Both the position numbers and the translations under genes were made by a program. The notes under the pieces are model-generated. The model was not told the origin of the DNA, did no database searches, and saw nothing but the letters and a program-made list of their open reading frames with translations. Shown here in pieces: positions 44,597 to 52,665 of a stretch of 64,000 nucleotides of DNA (the stretch's first letter is position 1; each line of letters begins with the position of its first letter). Source of the stretch: Longispora fulva (GTDB lineage: Bacteria > Actinomycetota > Actinomycetes > Mycobacteriales > Micromonosporaceae); contig NZ_JADOUF010000001.1 in NCBI RefSeq assembly GCF_015751905.1, positions 372,001 through 436,000 of the forward strand, read 5' to 3'.

Positions 44597-45672
44597 GAGT
44601 GGGCATCGTCGGGGACGGGATCGCCGGCACGCTCCTGACCTGGCAGCTCGCCCGGACCCACCGGGATCTGGACCTCACACTGTTCCCCGGTGCGACCGTC
44701 GGGCACCCGCCCGCGGTGGTGACCGCCTCGGCGGCGTCCGGCGGACTCGTCCGGGGCTTCGAGGCCGACCCACGCTCGCGCGCCCACGCGACGGCGGCTC
44801 TGACCGAGTTGTTGGCCAGCCCGACCCTGCGCCGCTGGTCGCGGTACACCGAAACGGGTTCGGTGTATGTGCTCACACACGGTCGGATCGCCGCCGACGG
44901 CGCGGACGAGCTCGACCGGTCGGTGCGGGACTCGGTCGAACTGGTCGACGGAGCGGCCCTGCGGACGAGGTACGGCTTCGAGGGGCTGCCCGCGCACGCG
45001 GTCGGCGTCGCCGAACGGCGGGCCGGGTACGTTTCCCCGGCGCACTGGCGGGACGCCGTCCTGACCGAGCTCGGCTGGCTGGGCGTGACGGTGGCCGCGC
45101 CGGTGTCCGCGCTCGCGGCCGGTCCTGTGGCCGCCTGCGATGTCGTGATCGTGGCAGCCGGCGCATGGACCGCCCCACTGCTGTCCGCCGCAGGGTTCCC
45201 GGCCGGCGGACTGCGCACCAAGATGATCCAGTACGGCGTCTACCCGGCCTCGGGGCTCCTGCCGCCGTGCTTCGTCGACGACACCAGCGGCCTGTACGGC
45301 CGGCCGGCGCCCGGGGGCATGCTGCTTGGACTGCCCACCGAGGGCTGGGACGTGGCACCGGAGGACGTGCGCGCTGACGCCGGGCTCGCGGACCACGTGG
45401 GCGCCGCGTCGGCGCTGCGGCTGCCGGGGCTGCGGCTCGACGGGCGGCCCAGGCTGGTCGCGGCCACCGACTCCTATCACGACGCGCCGGGCCTTCGGCT
45501 GCGCCGGGTCGGCGACGCGCACGTGTACACCTTCGCCGGCGGCAGCGGGGGTGCCGCCAAGACCGTGCTCGCGGCCAGCGCAGAAGCCGCTGGGCACCTC
45601 GTCCGGGGACTGCGGTCGAGTACGACCACCACCATCGGCACCACAGCGGGAGACGACTTTCGTGGCAACTGA
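44593..45672 (+). CDS. FAD-dependent amine/amino-acid oxidase-like protein
   Basis: DAO-family oxidoreductase of 359 residues: N-terminal FAD motif VGIVGDGIAGTLLTWQLA, substrate-domain pieces RRAGYVSPAHWRDAVLTELG, VIVAAGAWTAPLLSAAG, and a C-terminal FAGGSGGAAKTVLAASAE FAD contact. In the known pathway a flavoenzyme (Spb39/Tri27 type) oxidatively cleaves the lysine-glycine hydrazine to release hydrazinoacetate; this gene sits in the corresponding place. ATG 44593 overlaps the MetRS-like stop as ATGA, and its 3' end overlaps the N-hydroxylase by 11 bases. Confidence 0.83.
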   Translation: MRVGIVGDGIAGTLLTWQLARTHRDLDLTLFPGATVGHPPAVVTASAASGGLVRGFEADPRSRAHATAALTELLASPTLRRWSRYTETGSVYVLTHGRIAADGADELDRSVRDSVELVDGAALRTRYGFEGLPAHAVGVAERRAGYVSPAHWRDAVLTELGWLGVTVAAPVSALAAGPVAACDVVIVAAGAWTAPLLSAAGFPAGGLRTKMIQYGVYPASGLLPPCFVDDTSGLYGRPAPGGMLLGLPTEGWDVAPEDVRADAGLADHVGAASALRLPGLRLDGRPRLVAATDSYHDAPGLRLRRVGDAHVYTFAGGSGGAAKTVLAASAEAAGHLVRGLRSSTTTTIGTTAGDDFRGN

Positions 45673-46933
45673 CATTCCGGAATATCACGCGGTAGGCATC
45701 GGCGCCGGCCCGGCCAACCTGAGCGTGGCCGCTCTGTTCGACAAGGTGGGACCGGGGCGGGAACTGGCGCTGTTCGAGAGCCAGAGCGCCCCGGGCTGGC
45801 ACGACACCATGCTGCATGCCGGGGTGCGGATGCAGACCGGGTGGCTCAAGGACCTGGTGTCGCTGCTGGACCCGACCCACCACCTGTCCTTCCTGAACTA
45901 CCTCGTCACCACCGGCCGGGTGTTCGGCCTGATCGGTGCGGGGTTCGACACGATTCCCCGGATCGAGTTCACCCAGTACCTGGAGTGGGCCGCCCAGCAG
46001 CTGCCCCGGATCAGCTACGGGGTGCGCATCGACCAGGTGTCCTTCGAGGACGGCCGGTTCGTCAGCCACAGCGGGGGCAGGGCCGTGGCCCGGTCCGAGC
46101 ACCTGCTGGTGGCCACCGGAACCCGGCCGCAGATGCCGAACTGGTTCGCCGCGCTGCCGGCCGACCGGGCGATCATCGCCGACGGGTTGTCGCAGCGGCT
46201 CGCCGACCTGCCCGCCGACCTGGACGCGCCGATCCTCGTGGTCGGCAGCGGGCAGACCAGCGCGGAGTGCGTCAACGTCCTGCTCGGGCGGGGCCACACC
46301 GACATCCGGTGGGTGGGCCGGCGGTCCTGGTTCGCGCCGCTGGAGGACTCGCCCTCGGCGAACGACCTGTACCGGCCGGCCTACCAGGAGTACTTCCTCG
46401 GACTGCCGCGTCAGGCCCGCCGGGACCTGGTGGGTTCGCAGATCCTCACCAGCGACGGCATCTCCCCGGGCACGCTCAGCGGCCTGTACCAGAGCAACTA
46501 CGAGTCGCGCCTGCGAACCGGCCGGTTCCCGGTGACGATCCTGCCTGCCCGCGACGTCGTCGAGGCCCGGATGGTGGGCGACGAGATCGAGCTCGGGTGC
46601 GACACGCCCGGGGGCCGCGACGCGCAGCGGGGCGTGTTCGTGGTGCTCGCGGCCGGCCGGACGACCGCGCCGCTGCCGTTCGACGCCGAGCTGGCGCGGG
46701 AGGTCGACGTGTCCGACGCCGGCGAGCCGATCATCGAGGGCGACTACTCGCTGCGGTGGAAGGGCGCCGACCGCAACAAGATCTTCCTGCTCAACCGGGG
46801 CCGGTACGTCCAGGGCCTGGTCGACTCGAACCTGAGCATCCTGCCGATCCGCAGCGCCATGATCATCAACTCGATGGCGCAGCGCTCGGTGTACACCTTC
46901 CGCGACGACTATGTGAGCACCCGGTGGAGCTGA
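45662..46933 (+). CDS. Lysine/ornithine N-monooxygenase (SidA/IucD/PvdA family)
   Basis: Flavin- and NADPH-dependent N-hydroxylating monooxygenase of 423 residues. Seen: FAD motif AVGIGAGPANLSVAALFDKV, MQTGWLKDLVSLLDPTHHLS typical of the family, NADPH motif ILVVGSGQTSAECVNVLLGR, and a C-terminal VLAAGRTTAPLPF. In hydrazine pathways the family member makes N6-hydroxylysine, the first intermediate; ornithine is the alternative and no siderophore synthetase is present here. GTG 45662 is preceded by GGGAGACG and lies inside the 3' end of the oxidase gene. Confidence 0.9.
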   Translation: MATDIPEYHAVGIGAGPANLSVAALFDKVGPGRELALFESQSAPGWHDTMLHAGVRMQTGWLKDLVSLLDPTHHLSFLNYLVTTGRVFGLIGAGFDTIPRIEFTQYLEWAAQQLPRISYGVRIDQVSFEDGRFVSHSGGRAVARSEHLLVATGTRPQMPNWFAALPADRAIIADGLSQRLADLPADLDAPILVVGSGQTSAECVNVLLGRGHTDIRWVGRRSWFAPLEDSPSANDLYRPAYQEYFLGLPRQARRDLVGSQILTSDGISPGTLSGLYQSNYESRLRTGRFPVTILPARDVVEARMVGDEIELGCDTPGGRDAQRGVFVVLAAGRTTAPLPFDAELAREVDVSDAGEPIIEGDYSLRWKGADRNKIFLLNRGRYVQGLVDSNLSILPIRSAMIINSMAQRSVYTFRDDYVSTRWS

Positions 46934-46938
46934 AGCCG

Positions 46939-47277
46939 ATGATCAACTATGACGGGAAGTCGTTCCGGTCCTCGGCCGCCGAGACCAGCCGCGGCAGAAC
47001 GGTTCCGGTCGGCCACTACCACCAGGACGGCGACCTGGTGTGGGCCGAGTTCGCCGGGGGAGCCGTCCGCAACGGGTTCCTGGTGGGCACCGCCGACGCC
47101 GACGGCATCATCACCCTGTCCTACTCCCAGGTACTCGACACCGGCGAGGTGATCTCCGGCCGCTGCACCACCACGCCGACGCTCCTGGAGGACGGCCGGC
47201 TCCGGCTCCGGGAGGAGTGGCACCGGTTCGGCTCCGAAGCCTCCGGTGTGTCCTATATCGACGAGGTAAGGGTGTGA
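46939..47277 (+). CDS. Small beta-rich conserved protein of unknown function
   Basis: A 112-residue protein (GTG 46924 is an alternative start overlapping the N-hydroxylase). The pattern of short alternating strands (YHQDGDLVWAEFAGGAVRNG, GIITLSYSQVLDTGEVISGR, RLRLREEWHRFGSEASG) suggests a small calycin-like beta barrel. Database homologues of this type are often mislabelled N-acetylglutamate synthase; no acetyltransferase motif is seen here. It is locked between the N-hydroxylase and the second ATP-grasp gene, so it probably handles or binds a pathway intermediate, which is an inference. Confidence 0.65.
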   Translation: MINYDGKSFRSSAAETSRGRTVPVGHYHQDGDLVWAEFAGGAVRNGFLVGTADADGIITLSYSQVLDTGEVISGRCTTTPTLLEDGRLRLREEWHRFGSEASGVSYIDEVRV

Positions 47278-47279
47278 GC

Positions 47280-48521
47280 ATGCGCGTACTCGTCCTCAAC
47301 CGGTTCCTGCTGCGGTTCATCCCGTACAGCGGCTACGACACCGGGGACAACGAACTGGTACTGATCACCAGCGCGTCCGGGATCAGCCCCGATCCGGCGC
47401 AGCGGGAGAAGGACCTGGCGGGGTACGCCAGGGTCGTGATCGTGGACAACCCGCTGAACTCCGCGGAGTTCGAGTACCAGGCGAACCTGTTGCACGCGGA
47501 GTTCGGCTTCGGCGCGGTCGTGGCCCTGGCCGAGGCGGACCTGCTCACCGCCGCCCGGCTCCGTACCCGTTGGGGCATCGCCGGGCAGAACTGGGACGCC
47601 ACGGTGCCCTACCGCGACAAGCTGGAAATGAAGCGGGTGCTGTCCGCCGCGGGCATTCCCGTGGCCCCGTTCGCCCGCGTCGACAACGTCACCGACCTGC
47701 TGGGCTTCGTCGACCAGGTCGGCTACCCGGTGGTCGTCAAGCCCCGGCGGAGCAGCTCCTCGCTCGGCGTCCGGGTGCTGCGCGACACCGCGGACCTGGC
47801 GGCGTTCGTCGGCGTGGACACCCCGCTGCGGGGTGACGTGCCCCCGGACTACCTGGCCGAGCGGTACATCCCGAACGAGATGTACAACGTTGACGGGATC
47901 GTCACCGGCGGCGAGGTCACGCTGTGCTGGCCCTCGGCGACGACCTCCTGCCTCGGCTTCGCCGACGACGAGATCCTGCTCGCGGCTGGCCTGGAGCCCG
48001 GCGAGGACTGGCAGGCCGACCTCGTCGACCTCGTCCGCCGCACCATGGCGGTACTGCCCACGGAGACCGAGACCCTGTTCCACGCGGAGGTCTTCCGCAC
48101 CCCCGACGGCCGCCTCGTCCTCAACGAGATCGGCTGCCGGATGGGCGGCGGAAGGATCTGGGAACAGTTCCTGATCTCCTTCGACATCGACATCATCGCC
48201 GCCCACCTGCGCCGGCTGCTCGGTTCGAAGGATCCGGCCCCGGTGACCAGAACCGAACCGGCGCCGCAGACCGGATGGGCGCTCATGCCGCCCCGCCCGG
48301 GCACGGTGGCCGCCGTCCCCACCGACTGTCCGGTACCGGGGATCCGGCACTTCGACACCGGCCTGAAGGTCGGCGCCGAACTCGGCCGGCCCCAGTCGAG
48401 CGTCGACGCGATCGCCTCCTTCGTCGCGGCGGGCGCGACCCGCGCCGAGGTTCAGGCGGCGCTGACCGCGGCGGCGGAATGGTTCTACGCGGAACTCAAA
48501 CTCGAGGAGCCCTTGGCCTGA
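47280..48521 (+). CDS. ATP-grasp ligase (second of two)
   Basis: A 413-residue ATP-grasp protein distinct from the first. Seen: RDKLEMKRVLSAAGIPVAPF, QVGYPVVVKPRRSSSSLGVR (ATP Lys), LAERYIPNEMYNVDGIVTGG, and metal ligands in RLVLNEIGCRMGGGRIWEQF. Its N-terminal ~90 residues form a pre-ATP-grasp domain (MRVLVLNRFLLRFIPYSGYD). ATG 47280 is preferred over GTG 47274 by ribosome-site spacing to GAGGTAAGG. It is the last gene of the operon. Two dissimilar ligases imply at least two amide/peptide bonds in the product. Confidence 0.87.
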   Translation: MRVLVLNRFLLRFIPYSGYDTGDNELVLITSASGISPDPAQREKDLAGYARVVIVDNPLNSAEFEYQANLLHAEFGFGAVVALAEADLLTAARLRTRWGIAGQNWDATVPYRDKLEMKRVLSAAGIPVAPFARVDNVTDLLGFVDQVGYPVVVKPRRSSSSLGVRVLRDTADLAAFVGVDTPLRGDVPPDYLAERYIPNEMYNVDGIVTGGEVTLCWPSATTSCLGFADDEILLAAGLEPGEDWQADLVDLVRRTMAVLPTETETLFHAEVFRTPDGRLVLNEIGCRMGGGRIWEQFLISFDIDIIAAHLRRLLGSKDPAPVTRTEPAPQTGWALMPPRPGTVAAVPTDCPVPGIRHFDTGLKVGAELGRPQSSVDAIASFVAAGATRAEVQAALTAAAEWFYAELKLEEPLA

Positions 48522-48663
48522 GCAACGCGTCGGCGTCGTTGGTGAGGAGGCTTTCGGCGTCGTCGCTCCGCGGTCGGGCTCGGGATACAGCACCCGTCCA
48601 GAGAAGATCAAGTAGGTCCGCCTAGCGTCTCCGGCTGATCCACATCAGACGGAAGGAAAGCAG

Positions 48664-49029
48664 ATGTCCGTTCGCACATTCGTCCGCGCGGCCGCCCTGG
48701 CCGCCACCATGTCCGGCCTGGCACTGGCGGCCACCGCCAACCCGGCCAGCGCCGGCTCCGAGATCTACTGCGATGGTGGCAGCAGCTGCGTCAGCGCGCA
48801 GACCCTGGCGTCCAACAGCAACCACCAGGTCTGCTTCGGCGGCACCCTCAACACCTGGAGCCTGAGCTTCGGAACCGTGGAGCTGTGGGATCTCGACACC
48901 GCCACCAAGGTCGGCACCCAGAACATCTATTCCCAGGCGTACAAGTCCTCGTGCGTCGGCGGCCTGTACGGCCGGAACTACTACGTCGTGGGCAGGGGCA
49001 CCAACGTCCGCGCGGAGGCATGGAACTAG
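48664..49029 (+). CDS. Small secreted protein, function unknown
   Basis: A 121-residue protein with a clear signal peptide (basic MSVRTFVR, hydrophobic core AAALAATMSGLALAATA, likely cleavage after NPASA). The mature ~90 residues hold four Cys (IYCDGGSSCVSAQTLA, HQVCFGG, SSCVGGLYG), possibly two disulfides, and are rich in aromatic and small residues. GGAAGGAAAG precedes the ATG, and a TAGCGT -10-like element lies at 48624-48629. I do not recognise a family. It is separate from the operon upstream by 142 bases. Confidence 0.7.
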   Translation: MSVRTFVRAAALAATMSGLALAATANPASAGSEIYCDGGSSCVSAQTLASNSNHQVCFGGTLNTWSLSFGTVELWDLDTATKVGTQNIYSQAYKSSCVGGLYGRNYYVVGRGTNVRAEAWN

Positions 49030-49358
49030 TACCGCGACGGCATGTGCCGGGTGACGCCGGTGCTGGTGGAGCGTTGTTCAGCCCGTGAGGGATGTCGACG
49101 TTCGGGCCCGGTCGGATGAGGTTGACGGTGATGCGGGCGGATCGCTGGTCGGTTCGCCCGCGCCCGGCCGGGTATGTGCGGGGCTGGACCTCCGCGTGGT
49201 CGGCCGCCGCGAAGCGCACCTGCCCAGGCGGGCGTGCTCTCACGCCATGCTCGGGCCGATCCACCGCAGGCCAGGGCTCGCCAACGGCGAGTTACTCCGG
49301 AGTCGGCCGATGACCATGACACGGTCCGCGCCGTCACCCTGATCCGGGGGAGGGGGCG
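49030..49358. other. Intergenic stretch without a supportable gene
   Basis: Between the small secreted protein and the end of the minus-strand GntR gene. Several frames are open, as expected in GC-rich DNA, but none has a good start, ribosome site or recognisable family. Confidence 0.5.
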
Positions 49359-50147
49359 TCAGTGAGCGCGCGCGGGGCTGTGGGCTGCCGACGGAGTCCA
49401 GCGAACAGACACGCCGGCAGCGGCTCGCTCGGTGCGAATCTCCATGAACCGACTGTGGATGAAAGCCTCATCCCACACGAGCACGTCGCCGGACACGCCA
49501 TAGGTGACCCGTTCGCTGCGGAACACCGAGGTCCCCGCCGCCAGTCCGAGAAGTTTGGCGACGGCGGCGGTGGCGGCTGCTATGCGGATCGTCTCGGTGG
49601 CGGTGTTGACGCCCTGGCCGATGTCGGCCAGCGCGGCGTAGAGGGCCACCGACTGAAGGTCCACGTTCTCGATCTGTGATCCGTAGGGTTCCGCGACCCA
49701 CGAAACCTGGTGGATGGCGGGCTTGCCGTTGATGAGCCTCAGGCGCTTGACCTGCAACGCCCGCCCGTCCGGCCCGGCCTCTAGGTCGGGGAGTGCCGCG
49801 GGTGTCTTGCGTCGACCGACGCCGAGGACCTGCGTGATGACCTGCTGGCCCTGCTCGCGGAGGTCGTCGGTGAGGCTGCGCAGCGCGCTGAGGCGGTAGG
49901 CCGACTGCGGAGGGGCGACGAAGGTGCCTTTGCCCTGCTGCTGGACGATCAGGCCCTGATCGCTCAGGATCAGGAGTGCCCGACGCAGCGTCATGAGGCT
50001 GACGCCGTAGCTGAGGCTGAGTTCGTTCTGCGGTGGCAGCGCCTGGCCCGGCCGATACGAACCCGACCTAATCTTTTCGAGCAGATCCGATGCTATCAGC
50101 TCATATTGGGAACTTTTCCGCCCAACTGCGCCGCTATGCGTTGTCAT
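49359..50147 (-). CDS. GntR-family regulator with UTRA domain
   Basis: A 262-residue HutC-type regulator. The winged helix covers about residues 12-80 (QYELIASDLLEKIRSGSYRP, LPPQNELSLSYGVSLMTLRR). The UTRA ligand domain follows (VKRLRLINGKPAIHQVSWVA, SVFRSERVTYGVSGDVLVWD). ATG 50147 is chosen where homology to the family begins; upstream in-frame residues have no matching pattern. It is divergent from the carbamoyltransferase remnant and ADIC-synthase-like gene, and a pair of direct repeats lies between, so it may control that gene. Confidence 0.88.
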   Translation of the reverse strand: MTTHSGAVGRKSSQYELIASDLLEKIRSGSYRPGQALPPQNELSLSYGVSLMTLRRALLILSDQGLIVQQQGKGTFVAPPQSAYRLSALRSLTDDLREQGQQVITQVLGVGRRKTPAALPDLEAGPDGRALQVKRLRLINGKPAIHQVSWVAEPYGSQIENVDLQSVALYAALADIGQGVNTATETIRIAAATAAVAKLLGLAAGTSVFRSERVTYGVSGDVLVWDEAFIHSRFMEIRTERAAAGVSVRWTPSAAHSPARAH

Positions 50148-50350
50148 CGCATCGCCTTGTAGCGCTCGATCGTCACCCCGGAAGTCTACTGGTGGGTAGC
50201 TGTTCGCCTGCTTGCAGGGGATGACCGCGCACCTGGCGCGTGGCTCTCCGGTTCGCGTCGGACGACCCGGAACGACGGTCCGTTGAGAGGCCCGAGTGAT
50301 CCAGGTCACCGGCTCTTGACCAGGGAACCTGCCCGGTTGAGCATGAGTCC

Positions 50351-50380
50351 TCTATAAGTATCTGGCGGATCTTCTATAAG
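50351..50380 (+). promoter_or_regulatory. Direct repeats TCTATAAG spaced two helical turns apart
   Basis: TCTATAAG occurs at 50351-50358 and again at 50373-50380, a 22-base period in AT-rich sequence upstream of the ADIC-synthase-like gene. Such phased direct repeats are bound by SARP-type or GntR-type regulators; the divergent GntR is the nearest candidate. Confidence 0.45.
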
Positions 50381-50425
50381 ACGGCCACGCTACAGTGCTG
50401 GTCCGGACGGAGTCCCAGACTGGCG

Positions 50426-50604
50426 TCCCTTCTCGAGGTGTTCGAGGAGTTGACCGGTGTTCCATGCCTGGTCAACACCTCGTTCAACGTGGCGGAGGAG
50501 CCGGTGGTCTGTTCCCCGAGGACGCGTTGCGCTGCTTCCCCGGTACCGGAAATGACTATCTTGTCTTGGAAGACTTCCTCGTCGCAAAATCCGAAGGTCA
50601 CTGA
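50426..50604 (+). pseudogene. C-terminal remnant of a NodU/CmcH-type carbamoyltransferase, frameshifted
   Basis: One frame reads LLEVFEELTGVPCLVNTSFN then VAEEPVVCSP, the conserved C-terminal motif of O-carbamoyltransferases. A single missing base near 50517-50520 shifts the reading frame, which continues EDALRCFPGTGNDYLVLEDF and ends LVAKSEGH at TGA 50602. The N-terminal ~90% of the gene is absent. Family members carbamoylate natural products, so this is a relic of a larger pathway. The stop lies two bases before the next gene's ATG. Confidence 0.75.
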
Positions 50605-50605
50605 C

Positions 50606-52399
50606 ATGCCTGGTACCGAGCCGCAGCCCTACTGCCTGTTCCACGCGAACGGTCGCACCCGCCACGCCACCGGCGAGGTGCGGTACACGACACTGCTGGC
50701 GGACATGCCCCGCCCCACCGGGCTGCCGGTGATCAGCATGGTGCCGTTCACCCAGCTCCGGGAGCGCGGATTCCTGCTGCACGACGGCGGCGAGCCCATC
50801 ATCTCGCTGGTGGCCACGGAATGCCGCGACGTGGACCTCGACGCGGTGCTGACCGGTCCCGAGCCGACCTTCGGCCTGTCCGAGGTCGTCTTCGACGTGA
50901 GCGACGAGGAGTTCGCGGAGAAGGTCCGGCTGGCGATCTCGGAGGAGATCTGTCGCGGCGAGGGATCCAACTTCCTGATCTCGCGACGGGGCCAGGCGAA
51001 GATCGAGGGCTTCTCGCCGGAGGTGGCCCGGGTCATCTTCCGCCGCCTGGTGCTCAACGAGCCCAACGCCTACCTGACCTTCGTGTTCTTCGACGGTGAG
51101 CGCTACTTCATCGGGTCGTCCCCGGAGCGCCACCTCACCTTCGAGCGCGACGTCGTGACGATGAACCCGATCTGCGGCACCCTGCCGAAGGCCGCGCTGA
51201 CCAAACGGGCGGACCTCATCGAGTTCCTCACCGACCCCAAGGAGATCAACGAGCTGTTCCAGGTCGTCGACGAGGAACTGAAGATGATGTCGCGGATCTG
51301 TTCCGAGGGCGGGGTCGTCAAGGGCCCGTACCTGAAGGAGATGAGCGCGCTGATCCACACGGAGTACGTGCTCGTCGGGCACAGCCACATGGACAAGGTC
51401 GACGCCTTCCGCGAGTCGATGTTCGCGGCCACGATGATCGGCAGCCCGCTGGAGAACGCCGCCCGGATCATCCACAAGTACGAGGACCGGTCCCGGCGCT
51501 ACTACTCCTCGGCCATCGTGCTCAACGGGATCGACGACGGGGGCGAGGAGTACCTCGACAGCGCGATCACGATCCGGACCATGGAGGTCACCACGTCCGG
51601 CGACGTGTTCGTGCAGAGCGGCGGCAGCGTCGTGCGCGACTCCTCCCCGGAGAAGGAGACCAAGGAGGTGCACGCGAAGGTGGCCGGCCTGCTGCGCGCC
51701 ATCACCTCCGCGGAACGGTCGGAGCCCAGGCTGGGGCTGTACCTCGATCCGACGGTCGAGGAGATCCTGCAGTCGCGGAACAAGTACCTGTCCCGATTCT
51801 GGACCGACAGCCAGGAGAACGTCGCGGCCCCGGCCGAGGCCCCGACCGGGTCGATCCTCGTGGTGGACAACGAGGACGAGTTCACCCGGATGCTCGGTCA
51901 CGTCCTGACCCACCTCGGCTTCGACGTGACGGTCCGCGACTACGACGACCCCGCGCTCACGCTGGCCGGGGCGGACCTGGTGCTCGTCGGCCCAGGTCCC
52001 GGCGATCCGACCGATCCGGACGACCCGAAGATGCGCCGGGTGCGCGAACTGGTGGGCGAACTACTCGCCAACAAGACGAAGTTCCTCGCGGTCTGCCTTG
52101 GCCACCAGGTCGTGTGCCAGATGCTCGGCATGGACATCGTCGCGGTGGACCCGCCGCTGCAGGGTGTCCAGCAGTCGGTGAACCTGTTCGGCCGCCAGGA
52201 GCCGGTCGGGTTCTACAACACCTACTTCGCCCAGCTACCGGACGTCGCGCCGACCGGGGTGCAGATCGCCGCCGAGGCGGACGGCAGGGTCGTGGCGCTG
52301 CGGTCGGAGAACTTCTGCACCTTCCAGTTCCACGTGGAATCCGTGCTCACCAGCAACTGCGTGTCCATCCTGAGAGAGGCGTTGACGTGTCTGCAATGA
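50606..52399 (+). CDS. Fused anthranilate synthase / ADIC synthase-like enzyme (TrpE-TrpG, PhzE-like)
   Basis: A 597-residue chorismate-utilising enzyme with an N-terminal TrpE-like synthase (~1-390) and a C-terminal class I glutamine amidotransferase (~405-597). Seen: FVFFDGERYFIGSSPERHLT, NPICGTLPKA, SHMDKVDAFRESMFAATMIG, and for the amidotransferase GPGPGDPTDPDDPKMRRVRE, the nucleophile Cys in AVCLGHQVVCQMLGMD and a His-x-Glu in FQFHVES. The fusion and motifs resemble PhzE, which makes 2-amino-2-desoxyisochorismate. GAAGG precedes ATG 50606. No phenazine or other ADIC-using genes follow, so the pathway seems incomplete here or finished elsewhere. Confidence 0.88.
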   Translation: MPGTEPQPYCLFHANGRTRHATGEVRYTTLLADMPRPTGLPVISMVPFTQLRERGFLLHDGGEPIISLVATECRDVDLDAVLTGPEPTFGLSEVVFDVSDEEFAEKVRLAISEEICRGEGSNFLISRRGQAKIEGFSPEVARVIFRRLVLNEPNAYLTFVFFDGERYFIGSSPERHLTFERDVVTMNPICGTLPKAALTKRADLIEFLTDPKEINELFQVVDEELKMMSRICSEGGVVKGPYLKEMSALIHTEYVLVGHSHMDKVDAFRESMFAATMIGSPLENAARIIHKYEDRSRRYYSSAIVLNGIDDGGEEYLDSAITIRTMEVTTSGDVFVQSGGSVVRDSSPEKETKEVHAKVAGLLRAITSAERSEPRLGLYLDPTVEEILQSRNKYLSRFWTDSQENVAAPAEAPTGSILVVDNEDEFTRMLGHVLTHLGFDVTVRDYDDPALTLAGADLVLVGPGPGDPTDPDDPKMRRVRELVGELLANKTKFLAVCLGHQVVCQMLGMDIVAVDPPLQGVQQSVNLFGRQEPVGFYNTYFAQLPDVAPTGVQIAAEADGRVVALRSENFCTFQFHVESVLTSNCVSILREALTCLQ

Positions 52400-52509
52400 G
52401 GATCCCGCTGGCTGCACCCTGTTCGCGACGGCTGCAGTTGCTTTCCGGGCTCGCCGCCGACGGTCGAGCCGAACTGTACAAGTTCGTCGACTTCCTCGCC
52501 GGCACCTGA
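52396..52509 (+). CDS. Possible 37-residue ORF coupled to the ADIC-synthase-like gene
   Basis: ATG 52396 overlaps the preceding stop as ATGA and opens a 37-codon frame ending RAELYKFVDFLAGT. The joint is like those of real operon partners, but the product is too short to assign. It may be the N-terminus of a deleted downstream gene or a true small protein. Confidence 0.3.
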   Translation: MRIPLAAPCSRRLQLLSGLAADGRAELYKFVDFLAGT

Positions 52510-52588
52510 GGGGCCCGGAGGAGGGAACTGAGGAATCTGCCACCGACCTGGCCTACGTCATCGACACCTCAGGTCCTGGAGAACTCAG

Positions 52589-52604
52589 CTCTGACGGGTC
52601 AGAG
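52589..52604. repeat. Perfect 7-bp inverted repeat with 2-base loop
   Basis: CTCTGAC and GTCAGAG flank GG, forming a 16-base palindrome upstream of the next gene. It could be an operator or a short terminator hairpin for the ADIC-synthase-like transcript. Confidence 0.35.
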
Positions 52605-52665
52605 TCGCGGCCGAGGCGGGCGCCGTGACCGACACGCCCGCCGGATGGTTGATAGCGTGATCGTC

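Noticed and set aside
45662-46933. Reading the N-hydroxylase as part of a hydroxamate siderophore cluster
   Set aside because: No IucA/IucC-type synthetase, NRPS, acyl/formyltransferase or siderophore uptake genes are present in the operon.
49085-49342. Short overlapping frames between the small secreted protein and the GntR gene, considered as transposase relics
   Set aside because: No transposase motif, no terminal inverted repeats and no target duplication could be seen.
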